A stretch of DNA of 64,000 nt from Streptomyces adustus (GTDB taxonomy: Bacteria; Actinomycetota; Actinomycetes; Streptomycetales; Streptomycetaceae). The notes under the pieces were generated by a model. It was not told the DNA's origin. It saw nothing but the letters and a program-made list of their open reading frames with translations, and ran no database searches. Positions 1 to 7,075 of this stretch are shown one piece after another. How positions within the stretch are numbered: position 1 is the first letter of the stretch; each line of letters begins with the position of its first letter. The DNA lies in assembly GCF_009377175.1 (NCBI RefSeq), contig NZ_VJZD01000020.1, positions 1 to 64,000 on the forward strand, written 5' to 3'. A program made the translations under genes and the position numbers.

Positions 1-138
1 GCTGTGATGCGCTGCGGGTGGTGTGGGTGCTGCATCCTGGTGGGCCGGGGCGGTGTTGGCGGTCATCGCGTCCATGACTCGATCTCACCGCAGACACGTC
101 GCGGGCGGGATCTGACAATCTGTGACACGGAGTTGATC

Positions 139-597
139 ATGCCTGTAGTGGTGGCGATTACCGGCACGCGGCAGACCGCGCACCGCAAGCCCGCCCGGTT
201 TCAGGAGCGGTTCGACGTCTACCTGCGACCCTGGGCGGTCGACGGCGCGCACTTCTACCTCGGTGGCGCGGTCGGCATCGACAGCCTGTGCCTGCTCTGG
301 CTTGCCGAGCATTCCAGGGCAGGGATCACGGTCGTGGTGCCCGGGACGGTTGCCCAGCAGCCCGATGCGGCACGGCAGGCGATCGAGCACTGCCAAGAAC
401 GGATCGGAGAGATAGTCGAGCTGGGGGCCGGCGAACTCGACACGTCCGCGTATCACGCCCGCAACAGGTACATGGTCGACCGGGCGCAGATGGTGATCGG
501 GTTCCCGCGCGAAGGGCCGGAGACCGCCTCGGGTACGTGGCAGACCCTCAACTACGCTGCCGGTCATGACAAACCGAGGCTGATCGTGCCCGTGTGA
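139..597 (+). CDS. SLOG-superfamily nucleotide-binding-like protein
   Basis: The product is 152 residues. It opens with a beta strand and turn (VVVAITGTRQ), has a glycine loop (YLGGAVGID) near residue 40, and later shows RNRYMVDRAQMVIGFP followed by a Thr/Ser-Gly rich segment. This order matches SLOG (LOG/DprA/YspA-like) Rossmann-like proteins, which bind nucleotides or nucleotide-derived ligands. The ligand here is unknown. I chose the ATG at 139 because a GGAG lies just upstream and the fold begins at once; the frame stays open further upstream but that part looks non-coding. An XRE-type regulator follows 25 bases later on the same strand, so the two may be co-transcribed. SLOG proteins are often found in defence or conflict loci, but nothing here proves such a role. 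Confidence 0.72.
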   Translation: MPVVVAITGTRQTAHRKPARFQERFDVYLRPWAVDGAHFYLGGAVGIDSLCLLWLAEHSRAGITVVVPGTVAQQPDAARQAIEHCQERIGEIVELGAGELDTSAYHARNRYMVDRAQMVIGFPREGPETASGTWQTLNYAAGHDKPRLIVPV

Positions 598-622
598 GAC
601 GGCCAAGAGGCATGATGGGGGT

Positions 623-1966
623 ATGAGCGTGCACGACAGCCGCCTGGGGGCTGCCACTCTCAAACGCCTGCGCCTGGCCCACGGCCTCTCCCTCGCCGCC
701 ACCGCCCGGGCCCTCATCGACACGGCTGCCCGGCTGGGACAACCGCTGCAGGCGAGTACCGCGAGCGTGCAACGCTCCGTGGCACGGTGGGAATCCAGTA
801 GCGCCCCCATCCTGCCCGGCGAGCGCTACCAGCTGCTGCTGGCACACCTGTACGCACGCGGTAGCGACGGCCGCACGTCCCTCGGCGCGGGATCCGACTT
901 CGCCGAACTCCTCGACGCCTTGGGCCAGCTTGGCGAAAGCGAACAACGCCGGCAGGAACTGCGCACCCTCCTGGTGCGCACCACGACCAGCACCGGCAGC
1001 GGCCTGCTCGCCCTCCTCAGTCCCTCGACACAGCACGCCCTGTCCGCCGCCCTCGCCGACCCGGCGCTCCTGGACGAAGAACTGCTGGCAGCGATGCGCA
1101 CCGCCGTCAGCGACGTCAACCGGCAGGTCGGCAGCATCCCCTTCGTACGGCTGCAGCTCATGCTCGCCCCCCTCGTCGAGTCATGCCGCCAGCTCCTACA
1201 TGCAGACGTCCCCGCGCCGCTCCTGGCCGACCTGCAGGCCATCGCCGCACAGACCTACACCCTCGCCGGACGAGCCGCCTTCGAAACCCGCGACGACGAC
1301 GCCTCCCGCGCACTGTATGCCCAGGCCACCGCGGCAGCAGGCAACACCGGCCTGCCCTGGCAACGCGCGGTCGTCCACATCAGCCACGCCCTGGTCACCC
1401 TCTACTCGGCGCCCGGCCTCGAACAGGCCAGACTCCTTGCCGACGCCGCCGTACGTGATGCCCAGGCCGGCCAGAGCCCCACCGTCCGGGCCCGCGCGCA
1501 CGCTCTGCAAGCCGAGATCGCAGCCCGGTCCGGGGCAGCCAAACACGCCAAAGCAGCCCTCGACCTCGCCTGGTACGACATCACCTCCGACCGGGACGGC
1601 GACCCGGCCGGCCAGTCCTTCTCACCCGCCCACCTGCACGGCTTCGAAGGCGTCACCTCGCTCTACACCGGCGACCCCGCCCAGGCCCACGACTACTTCG
1701 CCCACGCAGCTCAGGCACTGAACACACCACGCGAGCGTGTGCAGCAAGCGATCGTCACCACCGACCAGGCGCTGGCCCGCATCCGCCTCAACGACCCTCA
1801 GGCAGCCGCCCAGCTACTGCACGAATGCATTGACGCAGCTGCCTCAACCTCAGGACGCGTTGCCGCCATACGTGTGCGCCGCGCCCGTAGCGGCCTACGC
1901 CCCTGGCGCCGTGAGAACTGGTTCGCCGAACTCGACGACCACCTCATCGACTCCCTCGGCGCCTAG
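623..1966 (+). CDS. XRE-family HTH regulator with helical repeat C-terminus
   Basis: The protein has 447 residues. Residues about 8-60 form a helix-turn-helix of the lambda-repressor type (LKRLRLAHGLSLAATARAL, then a Ser-Arg-Trp-Glu recognition region). The remaining 350 residues are Ala/Leu rich with paired helices that look like TPR or TPR-like repeats. This is the common layout of Streptomyces XRE regulators that bind DNA through the N-terminus and sense a peptide or partner through the repeats. It follows the SLOG gene closely on the same strand. The ATG at 623 is preceded by a weak G-rich ribosome site. The target genes cannot be told from the sequence. Confidence 0.75.
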   Translation: MSVHDSRLGAATLKRLRLAHGLSLAATARALIDTAARLGQPLQASTASVQRSVARWESSSAPILPGERYQLLLAHLYARGSDGRTSLGAGSDFAELLDALGQLGESEQRRQELRTLLVRTTTSTGSGLLALLSPSTQHALSAALADPALLDEELLAAMRTAVSDVNRQVGSIPFVRLQLMLAPLVESCRQLLHADVPAPLLADLQAIAAQTYTLAGRAAFETRDDDASRALYAQATAAAGNTGLPWQRAVVHISHALVTLYSAPGLEQARLLADAAVRDAQAGQSPTVRARAHALQAEIAARSGAAKHAKAALDLAWYDITSDRDGDPAGQSFSPAHLHGFEGVTSLYTGDPAQAHDYFAHAAQALNTPRERVQQAIVTTDQALARIRLNDPQAAAQLLHECIDAAASTSGRVAAIRVRRARSGLRPWRRENWFAELDDHLIDSLGA

Positions 1967-2057
1967 CGTGTGTCTCCTTGGTGGGTTGGTCAGTTGATCG
2001 TATGTGTCCGCTCCATTTGTGATCACTGATGTGATGTAGGGCCGGACCGAGCCGCTG

Positions 2058-2200
2058 ATGCCGGCCGATCCGGCCCGTGGGCGATGGTGGGCCGACCGCC
2101 GTCGGACTTGTGAGACCACCGCCTGGAACTACGGCACCTGCTCGCCCTGGCGGGACCTGCCAGCTGAACGGGGTCCGTTGTGCTCAGTGGAGTGCTGTGG
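2058..2200 (+). pseudogene. IS5-type transposase N-terminal remnant
   Basis: The reading frame contains GRWWADRRRTCETTAWNYGT followed by CSPWRDLPAERGP. This matches the N-terminal part of IS5-family transposases, whose usual form is RWADHRR..I..WRYRTGSPWRDLP. Everything downstream of this short stretch is missing and no catalytic region follows. It is a scrap left by an old insertion between the XRE gene and a broken small gene. The outer limits are approximate. Confidence 0.55.
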
Positions 2201-2242
2201 TGTGTCGAGGAACGGCTTGAACCAGGACGGGGGCTTCTTGTG

Positions 2243-2524
2243 TCATTTCACCGTGCCGGTGGAGATCGCGGCTTCAGAGTCGTCGTCCGGTGAGACCTCG
2301 ACCTGCAAGAACTACTCGTTCTTGGGGAGTTCGCACGCCCAGGGGACAGAGAGGGAGCGGCCGTCGAGGATGCGGATGCCGGGGAGGCCGTCGAAGCCGT
2401 CGTCGTAGATGGCCTCGCCTCCCTTGCCTTCGTCGCCGTATGCGCAACTGACGCTCATTTGGCTGGCGTCGATCTTGCTGCCCGAGTTGTTGTTGATTTT
2501 GATGGTGAACTTGGCGTGGGGCAT
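2243..2524 (-). pseudogene. Small hypothetical protein interrupted by an amber codon
   Basis: Reading leftwards from the ATG at 2524 gives 70 residues starting MPHAKFTIKINNNSGSKID and ending CELPKNE, then a TAG at 2312-2314. The same frame continues for 22 more sensible residues (FLQVEVSPDDDSEAAISTGT...) to a TGA at 2243-2245. The acidic, strand-forming tail looks like part of the same small beta-rich domain, so the TAG is most simply a nonsense mutation of a roughly 93-residue protein. I do not recognise a function. A working 70-residue truncated product is possible. Confidence 0.6.
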
Positions 2525-2586
2525 GTTCTCGGGTGCTGCGTAGGCCGTGTTTTGAAAGTGGTGCGCGATGGGTCGACCGCGTACTG

Positions 2587-2901
2587 ATGGAGAGAAGTCT
2601 CGTGGTTGACCTCGTGCTCAAGCATGCTCTGCGCCATCTCCGCTCTGTGAAATCGCAGCAGCCATCCGGTGCGGATTCCGTTGATCTCGCTGACTGGCGG
2701 GGGAGGATCGCTGCGGCCTTGGACGCATTGGCCTGTGTGCTGGTCTTCGAGGAGGACCGGGCCAGGGCGAGAGCAGAGGCAGCAGCAGCGCGGGAGCGGG
2801 CGGTCTGCCGACGCGGTCGCCGCGTTCGTGGCCGCGGAGCGTGCCTGACGCCCGTGTTGAAACCGTGGTGCAGCAGACACCCGCTCCGCAAACCCGGGTG
2901 A
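2587..2901 (+). CDS. Small hypothetical protein, Ala/Arg rich
   Basis: From the ATG at 2587 the frame reads MERSLVVDLVLKHALRHLRS and continues as an amphipathic helical protein with an Ala-Arg-Glu coiled-coil-like stretch near residues 55-75. The last 30 residues are Arg/Cys rich and look like a frame that has run past its natural end, so the gene may be frameshifted near 2800. No domain is recognised. It is divergent from the broken gene at 2243-2524. Confidence 0.35.
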   Translation: MERSLVVDLVLKHALRHLRSVKSQQPSGADSVDLADWRGRIAAALDALACVLVFEEDRARARAEAAAARERAVCRRGRRVRGRGACLTPVLKPWCSRHPLRKPG

Positions 2902-3123
2902 CGGCTGTTACCCACTTTCGGGTGACCGCGGTGGCGGGGCCGGGTTGCTGCGGCCCTGCGGGATGAGTTCATGTGCGCGGTATGGGGCGGAAGTTGGAGA
3001 TGCGGAGGCGTCAACCGCGCGCCCTTCGGCGGTGGATGGGTGATGCATCCGACAGTCACGTAAATGTGGGCAAGTTGTAACACGAGCTCTGCATCCCTCG
3101 TGACTTTCCGGGTCCGCTTGCAG

Positions 3124-3161
3124 GGTGTGGGTGTGCGGCCGGCCGGTCGCACACCCACACC
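3124..3161. repeat. Perfect 14-bp stem-loop
   Basis: GGTGTGGGTGTGCG at 3124-3137 is exactly complementary to CGCACACCCACACC at 3148-3161, with a 10-base loop. It lies about 80 bases before the lamin-tail gene. There is no T-run on either side, so it may act as an mRNA structure, a protein site, or a terminator for upstream transcription. Confidence 0.7.
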
Positions 3162-3238
3162 AGACACTTCGTGTGGCCTGCGGCTTTCAGTCCGTGGTGT
3201 CTTCGAGTGTGTGGTACGCCTTCGCGAAGGAGGACCTT

Positions 3239-3784
3239 GTGTCTGCTTCCCTTTCCGCAACCGCCCGTCGTCTCAGTGCTGTCACAGCCGTGGCGGCCGC
3301 CTGTGTGGGGGCGGCGGCGCTGCCGGCGTCGGCCGCCGAACACCACCAGTCGGGGCGCGGTGACCGTGCCCGGTTGGTGATTTCGGACGTGCAGTACGAC
3401 GCGCCGGGCCGTGACGACTGTTCCAACCGTTCGCTGAACAGGGAGTGGGTGGAGATCACCAATACCAGCCGCCGGGCGGTCGACCTGGACGGCTATACGC
3501 TGTCGGACGAGGACGGCCACACCTACACCTTCGGCGACTTGTGGCTCGGCGGGCGGGACACGGTCCGCGTCCACACCGGCGTCGGCCGCGACACCGACAC
3601 CGACGTCTACCAGGACCGGCGCAACTACATCTGGGACAACGACGAGGACACCGCGACCCTGTACAACGACCGGGGCCGGTACGTCGACGACGAGTCCTGG
3701 GGCCGCTACCACCGTCACGGTGAAGGGCACGGCCACCAGCGCGACGGCGGCTGGTACGGCCACCGCGGCGACCACCGCCGCTGA
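3239..3784 (+). CDS. Secreted lamin-tail-domain protein
   Basis: The protein has 181 residues. Residues 1-32 form a Sec signal peptide (basic start, Ala/Val-rich core, ASA cleavage region). Residues about 40-140 are a lamin-tail (LTD) beta-sandwich, seen in LVISDVQYDA, NREWVEITNTSRRAVDLDGY and the later VRVHTG strand. The tail is His/Gly/Arg rich (HRHGEGHGHQRDGG), which could bind metal or wall polymers. I chose the GTG at 3239 because AAGGAGGA sits just upstream at 3228-3235 and the signal peptide starts there; an in-frame ATG at 3125 lacks a ribosome site and lies in the stem-loop. LTD proteins are usually extracellular adhesion or scaffold modules. Substrate is unknown. Confidence 0.8.
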   Translation: MSASLSATARRLSAVTAVAAACVGAAALPASAAEHHQSGRGDRARLVISDVQYDAPGRDDCSNRSLNREWVEITNTSRRAVDLDGYTLSDEDGHTYTFGDLWLGGRDTVRVHTGVGRDTDTDVYQDRRNYIWDNDEDTATLYNDRGRYVDDESWGRYHRHGEGHGHQRDGGWYGHRGDHRR

Positions 3785-3822
3785 TACGGCCTGGTTCTTC
3801 CTTTCTCCCGGCGCTCCCTTCA

Positions 3823-3858
3823 GGTGGTGCGCTCCTTCCCGGTGAGGAGCGCACCACC
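3823..3858 (+). terminator. Rho-independent-like terminator of the lamin-tail gene
   Basis: A perfect 13-base stem (GGTGGTGCGCTCC at 3823-3835 with GGAGCGCACCACC at 3846-3858) starts 38 bases after the stop codon and is followed by a short CGCTTT. Streptomyces terminators often lack a long T-run. Confidence 0.75.
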
Positions 3859-3935
3859 GCTTTCGTGTCCCGGCACGGCCGACGACGCTGCACGATCCGC
3901 AGACTGCGCCGGCTGCGGGCCACGGCACCGGCCAC

Positions 3936-4096
3936 ATGGCCGAGATGCGGCAGTGGGTCGGGGAGTGGGAGGGTGCCGTAGCCCTGGCCCGGCGGGCCGC
4001 CGATCACAGGAATATCTACGTCCTGGGCCGCCTGGCGGAGATCCGGGAGGGGGCCGGGGACCGGGAGGGTGCCGAAGCTCTGGCCCGGCAGGCGTG
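3936..4096 (+). pseudogene. TPR-type repeat protein fragment
   Basis: The frame shows two copies of a repeat typical of Streptomyces TPR proteins: VGEWEGAVALARRAADHRN and AGDREGAEALARQA, separated by YVLGRLAEIRE. The gene has no normal start and is cut at about 4096, where the sequence changes into the end of an IS701-like transposase read from the other strand. It is the surviving middle of a larger repeat protein. Confidence 0.6.
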
Positions 4097-4556
4097 GGCG
4101 GCCATGGCCAGGGTCATGTGGCGGTGTCAGCCGGGATAGCGGCGGACCTGGTAGTCGTCCAGGCCGCATTCCTGCTTCGCCGTCTGGAAGCATTCCTCCA
4201 CCGCCCATCGGCTGCCCGCGATGCGGATCAGCTCGTCCAGCGTGGTGTCGGCGGGACAGAAGGCGATGTAGTAGGAGATCTGCTCGGGCCTGCTGACGCT
4301 GCGGCGGGCGAGAACCCAGTGCCGGCGGTCCTCGCGGTGCCAGGGCCGCACCTCGAAGCGGCCCAGTCGTAGATCCGCCGGCCGTGGGCTCCCTCGCCGC
4401 AGGAACGGCGTTTCCACTTCTGCCGGGGCAGGCCGGGGAACAGGTCGTGGACGGGGTGGTCGATCGACCAGCGGGTGACGACGATGTCGTGCCGGATGGT
4501 GGCCATGACGTGGAAGACGTCCGCCTGTTCCAGCTCGAACCGCCAGCCCTTGCTGA
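4097..4556 (-). pseudogene. IS701-family transposase fragment, frameshifted
   Basis: Read leftwards, the first frame gives FSKGWRFELEQADVFHVMAT, then LFPGLPRQKWKRRSCGEGAHG. A second frame continues with RPWHREDRRHWVLARRS, ISYYIAFCPADTTLDELIRI and SRWAVEECFQTAKQECGLD. These are the C-terminal hallmarks of IS701-type DDE transposases (the WxVEECFQxAK..GLDxYQVR region holds the catalytic Glu). There is a frameshift near 4380 and a TGA in place of the expected Trp after VRRYPG, and the N-terminal half is missing. Confidence 0.7.
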
Positions 4557-4673
4557 ATCAGAGGGCCTGTGCGCGCCCTCTTTCGACACCTGCACGCCCC
4601 CTTGGCTCAGCGGCCGGCCGGAGTCCGGGGTGGGGGAGGGCGTCGGCCGGTTCAGGGTGTGGGAAACCGGGAG

Positions 4674-4705
4674 GGCCGGCGGGGACGATGGCGTCCCCGC
4701 CGGCC
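4674..4705. terminator. Strong GC hairpin, likely terminator
   Basis: A perfect 13-base stem (4674-4686 with 4693-4705) and a 6-base loop lie in an otherwise gene-free stretch of about 590 bases between the IS701 remnant and the CHAP gene. The gene it once served is not visible. I see nothing else convincing between 4560 and 5130. Confidence 0.6.
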
Positions 4706-5149
4706 TCATGGCGGAAGATGGCCCCTCAAACCGGACCACTTGCCCTCCGGTGCTGTGAGAACAGCCCCAGCCTCCCGGGAACGCCCGCTCGCGGATCGGC
4801 GATCGCCCTTGCGCGCACCGAAGTGGCAATGAAATCAAGCCAGTTGTACCGCCTGGCATTGCGCGAAGGGGCGCGAGCTGTCACCGTCATGCGCGGAATG
4901 AAAATTGGATCATGACATTCCGCAACCCCGGCTTTATGGTTCCGGCTCCACGGGTGGGCAAACCTTGCTCGCCCCATGTCGGAACGGTCAGAAGGGCCGG
5001 TTCCCTCATGACATGCCGGTTCCGGGCCCAGGACGGACGTCTGCCGTCGGGCCTGCGGCATCCTCCGCGAACGACGAAACCCGGCGGTGTGCGACGCGTT
5101 TCGACCGACCGGTCATCCGCATATCCGCCGAAGGAGACATTTCCCCCTT

Positions 5150-6763
5150 ATGAAGACCATATCCAAGGATTCTTCCGTGAAGCCGGGCCGACGGGCCCGG
5201 ACCGCCGTGGTGGCGGTGGCCGCGGCCGTCCTGTCGGCGGCCTCCCTGCTCACCGCCGCCCCCGCGATGGCGGCGGCTCCGGCGGCGATCAAGCTGACCT
5301 CCGCCTCCTGCCCCACCGAGATCCTGCAGGGTCAGTCGAGCGGCTGCGTCACCGAGCTGCAGAACCTGCTCAACGCCCACGGCGCCGGGCTGACGGTGGA
5401 CGGCAGCTTCGGCGCCGCCACCCTGTACGCGGTCCGCGTGTACCAGTCCTCCGTCGCCATCGCCGTGGACGGGCGGGTGGGCCCCGGCACCAAGGTCAAG
5501 CTCTACGCCACCGGCGGCTCGGCACCCTCCCCGATCACCCTGACGTCCGCCGCCTGTCCCACCGAGATCCTCCAGGGCAACAAGAGCGGCTGCGTCACCG
5601 AACTGCAGCAGCTGCTCCGTCACTTCGGCTACGACGTCGGCGTGGACGGCGAGTTCGGGGCGGGGACCCTGGCGGCGGTGAAGTCCTTCCAGTCCGCGAA
5701 CGGCCTGACCGCCGACGGCCGGGTCGGCCCGGGCACCAAGGCCGAGCTCTACAACACCGACGAGTCCGGGTCGACGGCTCTGGACCTGCGCTCGGCGGCC
5801 TGCCCGACGACCATCACGGAGGACCAGAGCGGCGGTTGCGTCCTGACCCTGCAGGCCCTGCTCAACGGTCAGGGGCAGCACGTGGCCGTCGACGGCCAGT
5901 TCGGCGCCGAGACCTTCGTGGCCGTGCAGGCGTTCCAGACCGCGCACGGCCTGGAGCCCGACGGCGACGTCGGCCCGGCCACCAAGGCCGCCCTGTACAC
6001 CAACATCAGCGGTGGCGGCGGCAACGGCGCCCCGTCGCCGATCAACCTGACCTCGGCGTCCTGCCCGAACGAGATCATCAAGGGCCAGAAGAGCGGCTGT
6101 GTCACCGAGCTGCAGAGCCTGCTCAACCACCACGGCGCCGACCTGGCCGTCGACGGCGACTTCGGCGCGCTGACCGACAGCGCGGTGCGTGACTTCCAGG
6201 CAGAGGCGGGCCTCACGGTCGACGGCAGGGTCGGCCCCGGCACCAAGTCCGCCCTGTACGGCGTGGTCACCCCGCCGGCCACGACCCCGCCCGGCGGCGG
6301 GTACGCCAGGATGCTGGAGGTGGCCGAGGCCGAGGTCGGCACGGTCCAGGGCAGCGCCCGGGCGAACAGCTACGGCTCCGCCGTGGGCATGTCCAAGTCG
6401 ACCAACAAGTACGCCTGGTGTGCGACCTTCGTGAGCTGGGTGGCCAAGCAGACGGGGGCCACCACCTTCAACGACACCTACGTCTCGGGCTGGGTCAACA
6501 AGGCGCGGGCCGGCCAGCGGCACCTCTCGGTGACGACCGACCCGCAGCCCGGCGACATCGTGGCCTATGACTGGAACGGCGGCAGCGACTTCACCGGCGG
6601 CGAGGAGCACATAGGCATCGTCCGCACGGTGAGCGGCGGTTCCTCCTTCACCGCCGTCGAGGGCAACACCAAGGACGACGACGGCAACGGGCCGTACGCC
6701 GTCTACATCAGGCACCGCACCACAGCGAGCTTCTACGACGTGGTCTTCATCCGCGTCCGCTGA
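5150..6763 (+). CDS. Secreted cell-wall protein: four PG-binding repeats plus CHAP amidase/peptidase
   Basis: The 537-residue protein starts with a long signal peptide (basic region KPGRRAR, hydrophobic core, AMA cleavage near residue 42). Four peptidoglycan-binding repeats follow, each about 85 residues, each with a conserved pair of cysteines (CPTEILQGQSSGCV type) and a closing DGRVGPGTKxxLY. After a Pro/Gly linker near residue 380 comes a CHAP domain with the catalytic Cys in KYAWCATFVSWV and the His in GEEHIGIVRT. CHAP enzymes cut peptidoglycan peptides or amide bonds. The ATG at 5150 has AAGGAG at 5131. The gene stands alone with its own terminator. It may act in wall remodelling, spore germination or killing of rivals. 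Confidence 0.88.
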   Translation: MKTISKDSSVKPGRRARTAVVAVAAAVLSAASLLTAAPAMAAAPAAIKLTSASCPTEILQGQSSGCVTELQNLLNAHGAGLTVDGSFGAATLYAVRVYQSSVAIAVDGRVGPGTKVKLYATGGSAPSPITLTSAACPTEILQGNKSGCVTELQQLLRHFGYDVGVDGEFGAGTLAAVKSFQSANGLTADGRVGPGTKAELYNTDESGSTALDLRSAACPTTITEDQSGGCVLTLQALLNGQGQHVAVDGQFGAETFVAVQAFQTAHGLEPDGDVGPATKAALYTNISGGGGNGAPSPINLTSASCPNEIIKGQKSGCVTELQSLLNHHGADLAVDGDFGALTDSAVRDFQAEAGLTVDGRVGPGTKSALYGVVTPPATTPPGGGYARMLEVAEAEVGTVQGSARANSYGSAVGMSKSTNKYAWCATFVSWVAKQTGATTFNDTYVSGWVNKARAGQRHLSVTTDPQPGDIVAYDWNGGSDFTGGEEHIGIVRTVSGGSSFTAVEGNTKDDDGNGPYAVYIRHRTTASFYDVVFIRVR

Positions 6764-6848
6764 CCGGGTACCGGACCGAGGCGCCGTTTCCTCCGGGCAC
6801 GTGATCCCGTGGCACCGGCAGACGGTCGCCCCGTCGACACGATGTCGG

Positions 6849-6883
6849 CCCGTGATCCGTCCGGCACGACCGGACGGATCACG
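6849..6883 (+). terminator. Terminator of the CHAP gene
   Basis: A 15-base stem (6849-6863 with 6869-6883) and a 5-base loop lie 85 bases after the CHAP stop codon. The following stretch to 7034 shows no convincing gene. Confidence 0.75.
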
Positions 6884-7034
6884 GCCTAGGCGACACCCCA
6901 GAAGGGTTCAAGATCATCCCGTTGCCCCTGTGGCGCGCATCTCGGTCACACCCCAAGAACAGTTTGTGTTGTCGCGGATGCGGATCGCTGCCGGGTCGAT
7001 GAAACAGCGGTTGCGGTCGCCGCCGTGAACGGTT

Positions 7035-7066
7035 CGGGCGCACCCGGTCGGAACCCGGTGCGCCCG
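7035..7066 (-). terminator. Terminator of the multicopper oxidase unit
   Basis: CGGGCGCACC at 7035-7044 pairs with GGTGCGCCCG at 7057-7066, ten bases past the leftward stop codon at 7076. Confidence 0.7.
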
Positions 7067-7075
7067 TTCAGACCG

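Noticed and set aside
2274..3260. Long leftward open frame of 328 codons
   Set aside because: Arg/Pro/Thr-rich shadow with no pattern; it crosses the hairpin and the real small genes.
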